A DNA stretch of 64,000 bases, from contig NZ_QXTJ01000016.1 of NCBI RefSeq assembly GCF_003605735.1, forward strand, positions 57,276-121,275, read 5' to 3'. The translations under genes were made by a program, and so were the position numbers. This DNA comes from Pseudomonas sp. LS-2. GTDB taxonomy: Bacteria; Pseudomonadota; Gammaproteobacteria; Pseudomonadales; Pseudomonadaceae. Each line of letters starts with the position of its first letter. The first letter of the stretch is position 1. Shown in pieces: positions 27,601 to 36,878 of the stretch. The notes under the pieces were generated by a model. It had not been told where the DNA came from. It worked only from the letters and a program-made list of their open reading frames with translations, and did no database searches.

Positions 27601-28224
27601 ATGAAAAAAACCAGAATTCACCCATGGCCCATTCGCCTCACGCACTGGATCAACGCCTTCGGCATGGTCTGCATGTTCATGAGCGGGTGGGGCATCTATA
27701 ACGCATCGCCGTTGTTCCGTTTCTCCTTCCCCCGGGACTTCACCCTCGGCGGCTGGCTCGGCGGCGCACTGGCCTGGCACTTCGCGGTGATGTGGCTGCT
27801 GGTGATCAACGGGCTGATCTACGTGCTCTACAGCCTGTTCAGCAAACATTTCAAACGCGACTTTCTTCCTGTCACGCCCTCGGCGGTCAAGCGCGATCTG
27901 ATGGACGCGCTGCGTTTTCGTCTCAAGCACGAGAAGGGCGTCTACAACGCCATACAGCGGCTGATGTATTGGCTGGTGCTGGCGGCGGGCGTGCTGATCG
28001 TGGTCTCCGGTCTGGCGATCTGGAAACCCATTCAACTGCAGGCACTCACGGCACTGCTTGGCGGCTACGACTTCGCCCGCTTCGTGCATTTTGGCGCCAT
28101 GGCGGCCATTGGTGCGTTCGTGGTGGTGCATCTGGCGCTGGTCTTGCTGGTACCCAAAACCCTGTTGCCGATGATTACCGGCGGGGTAAAGCCGGTTGCA
28201 AACGGGAAGACTGAACATGATTGA
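27601..28224 (+). CDS. Cytochrome b561-type membrane subunit
   Basis: A 207-residue protein with four main membrane helices. It opens with HPWPIRLTHWINAFGMVCMF, where the His after TH and a His in LAWHFAVMW are haem-ligand candidates; further His are in RFVHFGAMAAIG and VVVHLALVLL. This is the four-helix cytochrome b family of formate dehydrogenase, hydrogenase and thiosulfate reductase subunits. Its stop overlaps the start of the molybdopterin oxidoreductase by 8 bases, so it is very likely the quinol-linked electron donor of that enzyme, taking the place of MsrQ. Confidence 0.85.
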   Translation: MKKTRIHPWPIRLTHWINAFGMVCMFMSGWGIYNASPLFRFSFPRDFTLGGWLGGALAWHFAVMWLLVINGLIYVLYSLFSKHFKRDFLPVTPSAVKRDLMDALRFRLKHEKGVYNAIQRLMYWLVLAAGVLIVVSGLAIWKPIQLQALTALLGGYDFARFVHFGAMAAIGAFVVVHLALVLLVPKTLLPMITGGVKPVANGKTEHD

Positions 28225-28987
28225 ACCGAAGAAGCGCGCTGTCCAGCGGATCAAGCTGGAACCGGCGCAACAGACCCAGCTGGAAAGCATTCAACGCCGC
28301 AACTTTCTGAGAGGCGGGCTGACGGTGGGCGCGATGGCGATGCTCACCGGCTGCAACCTGCAGGATGGCGATCAGGTGGACAAGGTCCTTTGGGCGATGT
28401 CGCGCTGGAACGATCGGGTTCAGGCGTGGCTGTTCAGCGGGCAGAAGCTGGCGCCGACCTTTGGCAAGGAGCAGATCCGCAATCCGTTCCCGTTCAACGC
28501 TTTTTATGCCGAGGACGATATTCCGGATCTGGACGTGGCGGACTGGAAGCTTGGCGTGGGCGGTCTGGTTCGCGACAAGGCGCCGTGGACGCTGGATGGT
28601 CTGCGCAAACTGCCGCAGCGCAGCGATATCACGCGTCTGATCTGTGTCGAAGGCTGGAGCGCGATCGGGCAGTGGGGCGGGGTGCCGCTGCGCACGTTTC
28701 TGGAGCATGTAGGCGCGGATACGACGGCGAAGTTCGTCGGGTTCAAATGCGCCGACCGGTATTATTCGAGCCTCGACATGCCGACGGCATTGCATCCGCA
28801 GACTTTGCTGGCCCTGGATTTCGGCGAGGTGGCGTTGCCGCCGGATTATGGGTATCCCTTGCGGGTGAGGGTGCCGACGAAGTTGGGGTTCAAGAATCCC
28901 AAGCACATCGTCGAGATCTTCGTGAGCAATGATTATCCGGGGGGGTATTGGGAGGATCAGGGGTATAACTGGTTTAGCGGGATTTGA
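28217..28987 (+). CDS. Tat-exported molybdopterin oxidoreductase, SUOX/MsrP-like
   Basis: A 256-residue protein of the sulfite oxidase fold. The Tat signal QRRNFLRGGLTVGAMAML ends in LTGC near residue 37, which could also be a lipobox, so the product may be a Tat-exported lipoprotein. The cofactor-binding Cys lies in LICVEGWSAIGQWGGVPL near residue 145. The family includes MsrP (YedY), which repairs oxidised methionine in the periplasm, and plain sulfite oxidoreductases; the substrate here is unknown. The ATG at 28217 overlaps the cytochrome b gene. Confidence 0.85.
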   Translation: MIEPKKRAVQRIKLEPAQQTQLESIQRRNFLRGGLTVGAMAMLTGCNLQDGDQVDKVLWAMSRWNDRVQAWLFSGQKLAPTFGKEQIRNPFPFNAFYAEDDIPDLDVADWKLGVGGLVRDKAPWTLDGLRKLPQRSDITRLICVEGWSAIGQWGGVPLRTFLEHVGADTTAKFVGFKCADRYYSSLDMPTALHPQTLLALDFGEVALPPDYGYPLRVRVPTKLGFKNPKHIVEIFVSNDYPGGYWEDQGYNWFSGI

Positions 28988-29100
28988 CGTTATGGGGCAT
29001 TTGGGTTGGCGCTGAGGTTGGGGTGTATATCCGTTATTTTGGGTGGCGCTGATAACGGTTCCGCTCTTACAGCGGGTCACTTTTTCCAAGAGCCGAAAAA

Positions 29101-29287
29101 GTAACCAAAAAGGCCCTGCTCCCGGTTTGGCCTCGACTTCGTCGAGGTTCCCTCACTCCGGCGACGCTCCGTGGGCCCGCGCCGAACGGACATCCATGTC
29201 CTGACGGCGCTCTCGCGGCATCCATGCCGCTCGGCCCACTACACGCCGCCTGCGTTCAGCCTGCACCCAGGTCGCGATTTGTGGTGT
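29101..29287. repeat. Left arm of a long imperfect inverted repeat
   Basis: The arm includes GTAACCAAAAAGG, GACTTCGTCGAGGTTCCCTC, the palindrome GCGGCATCCATGCCGC, and ACGCCGCCTGCG. Read in reverse complement, the same blocks appear in the same order in the right arm at about 29611-29800. Together they suggest a mobile or duplicated intergenic element with no gene inside. Confidence 0.7.
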
Positions 29288-29305
29288 CTGGGCTATTGCG
29301 TACGG

Positions 29306-29365
<60 letters not shown>

Positions 29366-29421
29366 AAGGGAGCGCCGCCCGACCGTACTGCTAAAAGGGG
29401 ATGGCATGCATTACGCGCGAT

Positions 29422-29526
29422 GATCGTTCCCACGCTCCGGTGGGAATGCCTTTCAGGACGCTCTGCGTGCCCAGGCTGACGCGGAGCGTCAGTCACTGCG
29501 TTACCACGCGGAGTGTGGGAACGATC
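29422..29526. repeat. REP-like palindromic element, family E
   Basis: It begins GATCGTTCCCACGC and ends GAGTGTGGGAACGATC, like the copy at 2113. Internal CTGACGCGGAGCGTCAG is a strong hairpin. The element lies between the two long arms. Confidence 0.8.
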
Positions 29527-29610
29527 AAACCGATCAAAGCAGCGGATCGCTTGTGCTGCATGCGAAGCGCATTAGCGCCAGCCCGATCAGGTGCAGAGCG
29601 TAGATTGTGT

Positions 29611-29800
29611 GAGCGACGCAAATTGCGACTTTGGGAGGCCGAGCGCAGGCGTTGCGTAGGGGGCTGCGCGGCATGGATGCCGCGCAAGCCGCCGTTCGGC
29701 CAGGGATGGCCGGTCGGCGGCGTGCCCCCGGAGCAATGCCGGAGTCGAGGGAACCCCGACGAAGGAGGGGCCGGACAGGGAGCGCTAGACCCTTGGTTAC
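29611..29800. repeat. Right arm of a long imperfect inverted repeat
   Basis: In reverse complement the arm reads GTAACCAAGGG, then CTTCGTCGGGGTTCCCTC, GCGGCATCCATGCCGC and ACGCCTGCGCTCGGCC, matching the left arm block by block. It contains the same 16-bp palindrome. The stretch 28988-29926 holds these arms, the hexanucleotide array and a REP element, and no gene. Confidence 0.7.
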
Positions 29801-29882
29801 TTGGGGTCATCAAGTAACTCGCCGCAGGCGAAACCATTCTGGCGTTAGCCAGAACAAAGCTCGATACCCGATCACCGCGCAT

Positions 29883-29909
29883 AAAAAAGCCCGCTCAAAA
29901 AAGCGGGCT
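29883..29909 (-). terminator. Terminator of the efe operon
   Basis: On the minus strand AGCCCGCT-TTTTTG-AGCGGGCT makes an 8-bp stem followed by TTTTTTA. It ends the efeUOBM transcript just after efeM. Confidence 0.92.
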
Positions 29910-29926
29910 CTTCATTGCGTTCAGAC

Positions 29927-30751
29927 TCAGTTCAGACCGAGTTTGCCACGCATCTGCGACAGGTCTTCAGCCAGGGTGTTGACCGGGCCAGCCAGCGCCT
30001 TGCGGTCGTTTTCCTTGACCTTGTCATAGGTCTCGTAGCCGCCGTCCTTGGTTTTGTACTTCGCCAGGATCTTGTCCACGGTCGCGAAGTTCTTCTCGAC
30101 CTTGGCGACGAACGCCGCGTCGGATTTGGCCAGTTGCGGCTTGAACAGATCGACGATTTTCTTCGAGCCGTCAACGTTGCCCTGGAAGTCGTACAGGTCA
30201 GTGTGGCTATAACGGTCTTCTTCACCGGACAGCTTGGTCGCAGCCACTTCTTCCATCAGCGCAGCAGCACCGCCCACCACTTTCTCTGGCGGGAACGTCA
30301 TGTCGGCAATGCGCGATTGCAATTCTTTCACGTCGGCCAGCAGCTTGTCGGCGAAAACAGCCTGGTCCTTGGTGGTGTTCTGCGAGAACAGTGCGTATTC
30401 CAGACGGTGGAAGCCGGTGAAATCATCGGCTTTCACACCGTTTTCGTGGTCGTCTTCGCGGGAGTCGATCGAAGCGTCCAGGTCACTGAACAGCTCGGCG
30501 ATCGGTTCGATGGATTCGTAGGAAATACGAGTCGTCGGGAACAGTTTCTTGGCAGTCGCCAGGTCGCCTTTCTTGATGGCGTCGGTGAACTTCTGGGTGT
30601 CTTCGGCCAGCTTGTCGACGTTTTCAGTGACGTAGATCTTGTAGTCCGAAACCGGGGTTACCAGGTCCAGCGGTGCGGTTGCAGCAAACACGGACATCGG
30701 GGTCTGCAACAGGCCAAGGGTAAGCAACAACGCGAGAGGCGACTTTTTCAT
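29927..30751 (-). CDS. efeM: EfeM-type periplasmic M75 iron-binding protein
   Basis: A 274-residue secreted protein. The signal peptide MKKSPLALLLTLGLLQTPMS is cleaved after VFA-A near residue 23. The M75 (imelysin-like) domain follows, with the metal motif GFHRLEYALF near residue 110 giving HxxE. Unlike the EfeO encoded two genes upstream, it has no cupredoxin domain, which defines EfeM. It is the last gene of the efe operon and would bind iron in the periplasm. Having both EfeO and EfeM in one operon is seen in Pseudomonas. Confidence 0.85.
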   Translation of the reverse strand: MKKSPLALLLTLGLLQTPMSVFAATAPLDLVTPVSDYKIYVTENVDKLAEDTQKFTDAIKKGDLATAKKLFPTTRISYESIEPIAELFSDLDASIDSREDDHENGVKADDFTGFHRLEYALFSQNTTKDQAVFADKLLADVKELQSRIADMTFPPEKVVGGAAALMEEVAATKLSGEEDRYSHTDLYDFQGNVDGSKKIVDLFKPQLAKSDAAFVAKVEKNFATVDKILAKYKTKDGGYETYDKVKENDRKALAGPVNTLAEDLSQMRGKLGLN

Positions 30752-30778
30752 AGAGCTCTTCCTGTGAGGTAAGGGTTG

Positions 30779-32098
30779 TCAGGCAGTTCTTGTATTTACA
30801 GCTGAGGCAGCAGCCAGCAGTGACCGGCCGATGTAATCGTTGCTGTCCACCACGCCCGGCAGGGTGAAGAAATAACCGCCGCCAATCGGCTTGAGGTATT
30901 CCTCCAGCGGCTCGCCATTGAGGCGCGTCTGGACAGTGATGAAGCCTTTTTCAAGGTCCGACTGGTAACAGATGAACAGCAGGCCCATGTCCAGCTGACC
31001 GTTCTTGTTGACCCCATTGGAGTAGTTGAACGGACGACGCAGAATCAGGTTGCGTTGGGTTTCTGCCGTGCGCGGGTTGGCCAGGCGGATGTGAGCATCC
31101 ATCTTGGTGATCTTGCCTTCCGGGTCCTTCTTGTAATCCGGGACGTCGGTTTCAGTCTTGCCATCCATCGGTGCGCCGGTGGTCTTGACCCGGCCGAAGA
31201 TCGCTTCCTGTTCCTGCAGTGGCGTACGGTCCCATCGCTCGACGAAGTTGCGGATGATCCGCACCGCCTGGTAGCTGCCGTTGGCGGCCCAGGCCGGTTC
31301 ATCGCTGCCCGGTTGCACCCAGACCAGCTCGTTCATGGCCTTCTGGTCGTTCGAGTCGGGGTTGGCCGAGCCGTCACGGAAGCCCAGGAAGTTGCGCGCG
31401 CTTTCCGGCGGTTGGCCTGGCTTGAGCGGGGCCTGCGCGGGCACGGTGCCTTCCTGTTTCCAGCGCACCCACAGCAGGTCCGGCAGGTTTTTCACGATGT
31501 CGCGCAGGGCGTGAATGTTGCTGTCCGGGGCGTTGGAGCAGAACTGAATGCTCAAGTCGCCATGGCAGCAATCGGCTTCCAGCGCGTCATTGGGGAAGCC
31601 GACCATGCGCTGCAGGCGTTTAGGCTTGACGGGGGCCAGACCGAAACGCTCGTCGAACAGCGAGTCGCCGACCGAAACGGTGATGGTCAGGTTGTCCGGG
31701 GTGACGACCGGGCCGAGGATGCCGGAGTCCAGCGGCGGCAGTTTCGGGTCGACCTGTGGCACGGCGCCGCCGGTCATCAGGAACGAAATACGCTCGTTGA
31801 GGGTGCGAAACAGGCGCTCCAGGTCTTCACGATCCTGAGCCAGTACGTCAAAGGAAACCATCATGCCGGCGGCCGGGCGCGGCGTGACGATGCCGCTCTG
31901 GTGCATGCCGTGGAACGCATTGTGGTCCTGGGTCTTGTCGCTCTTCGGGGCTTCGGTCACTTGTGCCGGCGCCGGGGCGGCGAGGGCGTTGCCCGTGAGG
32001 CTGGCGCCGGCGATGGCCGCGCCCGCTGCGCCCAGGCCCATCAGGACACGGCGGCGCTCGGTGGAAATCGGGGCGTTGGATGAATCTGAGTCTTTCAT
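30779..32098 (-). CDS. efeB: EfeB Dyp-type peroxidase / deferrochelatase
   Basis: A 439-residue Dyp-type haem peroxidase. The Tat signal [20 protein letters not shown] is at residues 8-27, with cleavage near NALAAPAP. The family GxxDG motif is [10 protein letters not shown] near residue 235, and a haem-ligand His lies in DAHIRLAN near residue 330. EfeB works with EfeU and EfeO in ferrous iron uptake, and has been proposed to oxidise iron or release it from haem. It lies in the operon between efeO and efeM. Confidence 0.92.
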   Translation of the reverse strand: MKDSDSSNAPISTERRRVLMGLGAAGAAIAGASLTGNALAAPAPAQVTEAPKSDKTQDHNAFHGMHQSGIVTPRPAAGMMVSFDVLAQDREDLERLFRTLNERISFLMTGGAVPQVDPKLPPLDSGILGPVVTPDNLTITVSVGDSLFDERFGLAPVKPKRLQRMVGFPNDALEADCCHGDLSIQFCSNAPDSNIHALRDIVKNLPDLLWVRWKQEGTVPAQAPLKPGQPPESARNFLGFRDGSANPDSNDQKAMNELVWVQPGSDEPAWAANGSYQAVRIIRNFVERWDRTPLQEQEAIFGRVKTTGAPMDGKTETDVPDYKKDPEGKITKMDAHIRLANPRTAETQRNLILRRPFNYSNGVNKNGQLDMGLLFICYQSDLEKGFITVQTRLNGEPLEEYLKPIGGGYFFTLPGVVDSNDYIGRSLLAAASAVNTRTA

Positions 32099-32163
32099 GT
32101 GGATGCTGTCTTCGCTCTGGTTTCAGGGCCGGGCGGGCGCATCAGGCACCCGCCAGGGCACGC

Positions 32164-33375
32164 CTACAGGCCGGTGAGGCCAAGGGCCGGATCGATTCCT
32201 TCGAGTGCATCGGCCAGCGCCTTGGCCTTGTCTGCGATTTGTTTTCGTTGTTCGGTGCCGACCTGGTCGTACGGCTTGAAACCGGCGTCGGCCTTGAGCA
32301 TCAGCAGCTGGTCATCGAGCGCGGTGGTCGCGTCATCGATTTTCTTCAGCACGTCGCCCGAGGTCTTGGCCAGCAGCGGACGCAGCAGTTCGATCACTTT
32401 GCGGGTGCCTTCCAGATTGGCGGCAAACCCGGTGACGTCAATGTGGCTGTAGCGTTCTTCTTCACCGTTGCTGCGGATGTCCGCCAGGCTGCGCATGTTG
32501 CGCACGACCATGCTTGCCAGCTGTTCCGGCGCGATGCTCTGGGCCAGCAGTTGCTCTTTCAGGGAGGCGATATCGGCTTGCAGCTTCTGCACGACCGGCG
32601 CCAGGCCGTCCACGGACTTCTGCGAGAACAGACCGAATTCGATGCGGTGGAAACCGCTGAAGCCCGGGTCCTGTTCGCGTTTTTCGAAGTAGTCGGCGCG
32701 GGCGTTGATCGCGTTGTCGAGTTCAGCCAGGCGCTGCGCAGCCGGAGCGATACGCTGGTAGGCGGCACGGGCCGGTGCATACGCCTGCTGAGCGGCGGCC
32801 AGGTCGCCGCTTTCGATGGCTTGCTGCAGGTCGTTCACGGCGCGGATCAGTGCGCTGCTTCGAGTGCTCAGGTAGACGCGGTACTCAGACAGCGGACCGA
32901 TGAAGGCGACCATCGAAGGGCGTGCCTTGGCGGCGGCGTCGGATTCTGCGGTCGGCGTGACGTGCAAGGTGCCGCGCGGGTTGCTCAACAGGCCGCAGGT
33001 GATCGCATAGTCGCCTGGTTGCAGATTGGCATTGATGATCTGGCTCAGGCCGGGAACGATATTTTCGCGCTCCTCGACCACCAGCACGCCGTCGAGGATT
33101 TCCCATTCGACCGCACGCTCGGAGGCGTTGACGATGCGGAAGGCATTCTTGCCGGCGGGAACCGTGATCTCGTTCGGCTCGCAGTTCTTGGCGTGGATGG
33201 TCACCACGGTCTCGTTGCCGCTGTTGGCGATACGCTTTTTCTGCGCCGACTGGGAGGCAAAATAGAACATGGCGCCCGCGGCGATCATCAGAATCACCGA
33301 GCCGGCAACGGCAAACTGCAGGGCGCGTGGAGGCTTGGCTTTCTGCGGAGGAAGGCCGGTGGGACTGGTGGTCAT
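32164..33375 (-). CDS. efeO: EfeO periplasmic iron-binding protein (cupredoxin plus M75)
   Basis: A 403-residue protein. One N-terminal membrane or signal segment at about residues 18-37 (LQFAVAGSVILMIAAGAMFY) is followed by a cupredoxin-like domain up to residue 150. In it, the Cys of AKNCEPNEITVPAG and the ITCGLLSN stretch are candidate metal ligands. A C-terminal M75 domain then carries GFHRIEFGLF, the HxxE motif. It would pass iron to the EfeU permease. It starts 9 bases after efeU ends. Confidence 0.92.
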   Translation of the reverse strand: MTTSPTGLPPQKAKPPRALQFAVAGSVILMIAAGAMFYFASQSAQKKRIANSGNETVVTIHAKNCEPNEITVPAGKNAFRIVNASERAVEWEILDGVLVVEERENIVPGLSQIINANLQPGDYAITCGLLSNPRGTLHVTPTAESDAAAKARPSMVAFIGPLSEYRVYLSTRSSALIRAVNDLQQAIESGDLAAAQQAYAPARAAYQRIAPAAQRLAELDNAINARADYFEKREQDPGFSGFHRIEFGLFSQKSVDGLAPVVQKLQADIASLKEQLLAQSIAPEQLASMVVRNMRSLADIRSNGEEERYSHIDVTGFAANLEGTRKVIELLRPLLAKTSGDVLKKIDDATTALDDQLLMLKADAGFKPYDQVGTEQRKQIADKAKALADALEGIDPALGLTGL

Positions 33376-33383
33376 GGTTGCCC

Positions 33384-34253
33384 TTATTTGTTCGTAACTG
33401 AAGAAGAATGGCCGTGTTCATGGGCCGGGCGGGTGGGCAGACTCACCACCCTCGCCGCAGGCTTGAAGAACAGGACCAGCGCGAAGACCAGATAGGCGAA
33501 GTACGCCACGAGGACGCTGACGCTCGGCGCATCCTGATAGCCGAACATGCCAGCCAGCACCGAGCCCGTCGGGCCGTCCATCGGCAGGATCGCGCTGATG
33601 TCGAAGACCACGTCCTGGAAATGGTTCCAGATACCGGCCTCATGCAGCGAACGCACCGAGTTGGCAAGAATGCCGGCGGCGACGATGAGGATGAACAGCC
33701 CGGTGTAACGGAAGAACAAGCTCAGGTTCAGGCGCATGCTGCCTTTATAGATGGCCATGCCGACGCCCACGGCGATGATCAGGCCGAACAGCGCGCCCAG
33801 CGGGCCGGACGCACCTTCGCTCTGCTGGAACACGGCCAGCAGGAAGAATACGGTTTCGAGGCTTTCACGGGCCACGGCGAAGAACACCATGGCGATCAGG
33901 GCGTAGGTCTGGTTTTTCGATCCGGCGAGGGCGGCGTCCAGGGATTCGTGCAGTTCGTGCTTGATGGAGCGTGCAACCTTGCGCATCCAGACGACCATGG
34001 AGCTGAGGATCACCACGGCCACCAGGCCGACGACGCCTTCGAACAGTTCCTGTTGTTTCTGCGGGAATTCAGCGCTGACCATTTCCAGGCCGCCGCCGAC
34101 GAACAATGCCAGTGCCGCGGCGAGGAAAACCCCGATCCAGACCGCTGGCATCCACTCGCCACGGCCGGTCTGCTTGAGGTAACTGGCAATGATGCCAACG
34201 ATAAGCGCGGCTTCAATCCCTTCGCGCAACATGATCAAAAAAGGAACGAGCAT
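33384..34253 (-). CDS. efeU: EfeU FTR1-type iron permease
   Basis: A 289-residue permease with about seven membrane helices. The two REXXE motifs that bind iron are present: LREGIEAALIVGIIASYLKQ at residues 9-28 and ARESLETVFFL near residue 128. FTR1 proteins move iron in step with its oxidation, here by EfeB or EfeO. It is the first gene of the four-gene operon and lies below a good Fur box, so iron should repress it. Confidence 0.93.
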   Translation of the reverse strand: MLVPFLIMLREGIEAALIVGIIASYLKQTGRGEWMPAVWIGVFLAAALALFVGGGLEMVSAEFPQKQQELFEGVVGLVAVVILSSMVVWMRKVARSIKHELHESLDAALAGSKNQTYALIAMVFFAVARESLETVFFLLAVFQQSEGASGPLGALFGLIIAVGVGMAIYKGSMRLNLSLFFRYTGLFILIVAAGILANSVRSLHEAGIWNHFQDVVFDISAILPMDGPTGSVLAGMFGYQDAPSVSVLVAYFAYLVFALVLFFKPAARVVSLPTRPAHEHGHSSSVTNK

Positions 34254-34329
34254 TTATCACCGGTGAAAATCTGGTAGGGTGTGCGGCATGAACGCGTTCA
34301 AAAGCCATTCGCATTCAGCCAATGTGTAA

Positions 34330-34348
34330 CATAATGATACTCATTATT
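34330..34348. promoter_or_regulatory. Fur box upstream of efeU
   Basis: CATAATGATACTCATTATT matches 16 of 19 positions of GATAATGATAATCATTATC. It lies about 80 bases before the efeU start and should bring the operon under iron repression. Confidence 0.85.
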
Positions 34349-34407
34349 GAATGAGCATACTGGTTTTTTTGCTTTTTCCCGGTTTTGTGCAGGTGTTCAG
34401 GTGGCGT

Positions 34408-35310
34408 TCAGCCATTCGGCAGAGGCTGGGCTGACAGACTCGCTCTCATCATTTCCACGAACCTCTGCGCCGCCGGGCTCAAACCGAACCCCGCGCGACT
34501 GATCAAGCCGATCTCCCGATTCACGCCGCCATGCTCGACCCGCACCTGCACCAGATCGCCGCGACCTTCGTCAGCGGATTCCGGCAGCAGCGTCATCCCA
34601 AGCCCTTGACGCACCAGAGCCATGACCGTGGACATGTAGTTAGCTTCCAGCCCCGGTGTCAGGGTCAGGCCACCCTCTGAGAACAATTGCTCGACCCGCT
34701 CGCGTACGCTGCTGTCGCGTCCCGTGAGGATGATCGGCTCCCCGGACAGCTCCGAAAGGGTGATCGAGTGACGTTTGGCCAATGCATGATCCAAGGGCAC
34801 GAACAGGCTCAAGCGGTCGACCATTACCACCTGAAAATCCAGCCCGTGGCTCATTCGCGCCCGTACACCCAGACCGAAATCAACCTCGCCCTCGCGCACC
34901 AGCGCGTCGATACGTTGCGCCACTACATCGCGCAACCGTACTTCGACGCCGGGGAACTGCTCGCGGAAAGCCTTGAGGATCGGTGGCAAGGCGCCAGAAC
35001 ACAGCGAGGGCAGGGCGGCGATGGTGACCACGCCACGGCGTAACGCAGCCAGGTCCCGCGAGCCGCTGACGATGTTGTCCAGGTCCAGCAACAGTTTTTC
35101 CATCGCCCCGCGATTGTTCTGCCCCGCAGCCGTCAGGCGGACCTGGCGCGGGCTGCGTTCGAGCAGCGTGACGCCCAGCCACTCTTCCAGTTGCTGAATC
35201 TGCACGGTCAACGCCGAGGGTGACAGGTTCAGCTCGATGGCAGCCTTGGCAAAACTGCCGCTATTGGCCACCGCCAGAAAGGCGCGGATGTGCTGGATCG
35301 AGTTTTTCAT
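34408..35310 (-). CDS. LysR-family transcriptional regulator
   Basis: A 300-residue LysR regulator. The N-terminal helix-turn-helix is at about residues 5-60, with GSFAKAAIELNLSPSALTVQIQQLE. The substrate domain contains ALPSLCSGALPPILKAF and the later LVRQGLGMTLLPES. The ATG at 35310 gives the normal length; the open frame extends 16 codons upstream. It is divergent from the citrate-type permease and AtuA-like genes and probably controls them through the palindrome at 35459. Confidence 0.87.
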   Translation of the reverse strand: MKNSIQHIRAFLAVANSGSFAKAAIELNLSPSALTVQIQQLEEWLGVTLLERSPRQVRLTAAGQNNRGAMEKLLLDLDNIVSGSRDLAALRRGVVTIAALPSLCSGALPPILKAFREQFPGVEVRLRDVVAQRIDALVREGEVDFGLGVRARMSHGLDFQVVMVDRLSLFVPLDHALAKRHSITLSELSGEPIILTGRDSSVRERVEQLFSEGGLTLTPGLEANYMSTVMALVRQGLGMTLLPESADEGRGDLVQVRVEHGGVNREIGLISRAGFGLSPAAQRFVEMMRASLSAQPLPNG

Positions 35311-35344
35311 GAGGGTTGTACCTGTGGGGGCGCGGTGATGATTC

Positions 35345-35420
35345 CTCCGTAGCAGCATGGCTTGCCGGCGGTGGCGATTTCAAAGACGCCACCGCCGGCA
35401 AGCCGTGCTGCTACAGGGGG
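35345..35420. repeat. REP-like palindrome, family A
   Basis: GTAGCAGCATGGCTTGCCGG on the left and CCGGCAAGCCGTGCTGCTAC on the right are nearly perfect complements. It lies between the divergent lysR and citrate-permease genes, an unusual place for a terminator-like element. Confidence 0.85.
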
Positions 35421-35458
35421 AGTGGCGCAAGGTCTAAAAGCGGTGTCCCTTCTGGCTG

Positions 35459-35475
35459 ATTCGGTTTTTCCGAAT
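35459..35475. promoter_or_regulatory. Probable LysR operator (T-N11-A) before the citrate-type permease
   Basis: ATTCGG-TTTTT-CCGAAT is a perfect palindrome with a 5-base spacer and a T-N11-A core at 35461-35473. That core is the exact reverse complement of the one at 6698-6710. It lies 110 bases before the permease start. Confidence 0.7.
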
Positions 35476-35585
35476 GCAAGGCGCCGAACATTTCAATTTA
35501 CAAAGCTTACCCCCGTTTCGATACTCGATGAAAACAACAACAGCTCATCCCGCCTCTCGGCCAGGGGTGACGAAAGGACCACTGC

Positions 35586-36878
35586 ATGCTCGCCATTCTG
35601 GGTGTCATTACCATTCTCTGTTTGCTCGCCGCCGTCATGAGCAAACGCCTCTCGCCTCTGGTTGCCCTGATTGCCTTGCCGATCATTGCCGCGTTGATCG
35701 GTGGTTTCGGTCTGCAGACCAGTGGCTTCATCATCACCGGTATCAAGAACGTCGCCCCCGTGGTCGGGATGTTCGTGTTCGCCATTCTGTTTTTCGGGGT
35801 AATGACCGACGCCGGGATGCTCGACCCGATCATCTACCGCATTCTGCGCACCGTGGGGACACGGCCTACGCGGATCGTCGTCGGTACCGCGTTGCTGGCG
35901 TTGCTGGTGCATCTGGACGGCTCGGGCGCGGTGACCTTTCTGGTGACGATTCCGGCGATGCTGCCGCTGTACACGCGGCTGGGGATTGATCGGCGGATTC
36001 TGGCTTGCGTTGCGGCGATGGCGGCGGGGGTGAATTTCCTGCCGTGGACCGGGCCGGTGCTGCGTTCGTCCGCAGCCCTTCACGTGCCGGTGGCTGATTT
36101 GTTCCAGCCGCTGATTCCGGTGCAGATCGTCGGCCTGGCGTTCGTCTTTGTCAGCGCCTGGTTGCTGGGGCGTCGCGAAGAAAAACGCCTGGGTCTGGGC
36201 GCCGGGGCCAAGGTCGATGTGGTGCCGGAGCGCATGCTCACCGAGCAGGAAGAAGTGCTGCGTCGTCCGCGCCTGTTCTGGCTCAACCTGCTGCTGACCA
36301 TCGTGGTCATGGCGGTGATGATCGCCGGCTGGGTCGATCCGGTGGTGATGTTCATGGTCGGCACCGTGCTCGCGCTCTGCATCAATTACCCCAATGTCGA
36401 TGCGCAGCGTTCGCGTATCGATGCCCACGCCAAGACCGCCCTGACCATGGCCAGCATTCTTCTGGCAGCGGGTGTGTTCACCGGGATCATGCAAGGCACC
36501 GGCATGCTCAAGGCGATGGCCGAAGTAGCGGTGGCGCAGATTCCAGCCGGGCACGGCAAATTGATTCCGATGGTGGTGGGCTTTGTCTCCATGCCGCTGA
36601 GCATGCTGTTCGACCCGGACTCCTTCTATTTCGGCGTGATGCCGGTGATCGCCGAAGTCGGCCGTGCACTGGGCGTCGATCCGTTGCAAGTCGCCCAGGC
36701 GTCCTTGTTAGGTGTCCACACCACCGGCTTCCCGGTCAGTCCGCTGACACCTGCGACGTTCCTGTTGGTAGGGCTGTGCAAGGTCGAGCTGGCCGACCAT
36801 CAACGTTTCACCATCCCGTTTCTGTTTGGCGCATCGGTGCTGATGACCCTTACCGCACTGCTGTTGGGAGTGTTTTGA
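35586..36878 (+). CDS. CitMHS-family citrate/tricarboxylate permease
   Basis: A 430-residue membrane protein with about twelve helices. The family shows VVGMFVFAILFFGVMTDAGM near residue 60, LVHLDGSGAVTFLVTIPAML near residue 105, and VNFLPWTGPVLRSSAAL near residue 145. CitMHS proteins take up citrate, often as a metal complex. The ATG is preceded by AAAGGACCACTGC. Its TGA is immediately followed by the ATG of the AtuA-like gene, so the three genes form an operon. Whether citrate or another acid is carried is inferred. Confidence 0.87.
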   Translation: MLAILGVITILCLLAAVMSKRLSPLVALIALPIIAALIGGFGLQTSGFIITGIKNVAPVVGMFVFAILFFGVMTDAGMLDPIIYRILRTVGTRPTRIVVGTALLALLVHLDGSGAVTFLVTIPAMLPLYTRLGIDRRILACVAAMAAGVNFLPWTGPVLRSSAALHVPVADLFQPLIPVQIVGLAFVFVSAWLLGRREEKRLGLGAGAKVDVVPERMLTEQEEVLRRPRLFWLNLLLTIVVMAVMIAGWVDPVVMFMVGTVLALCINYPNVDAQRSRIDAHAKTALTMASILLAAGVFTGIMQGTGMLKAMAEVAVAQIPAGHGKLIPMVVGFVSMPLSMLFDPDSFYFGVMPVIAEVGRALGVDPLQVAQASLLGVHTTGFPVSPLTPATFLLVGLCKVELADHQRFTIPFLFGASVLMTLTALLLGVF

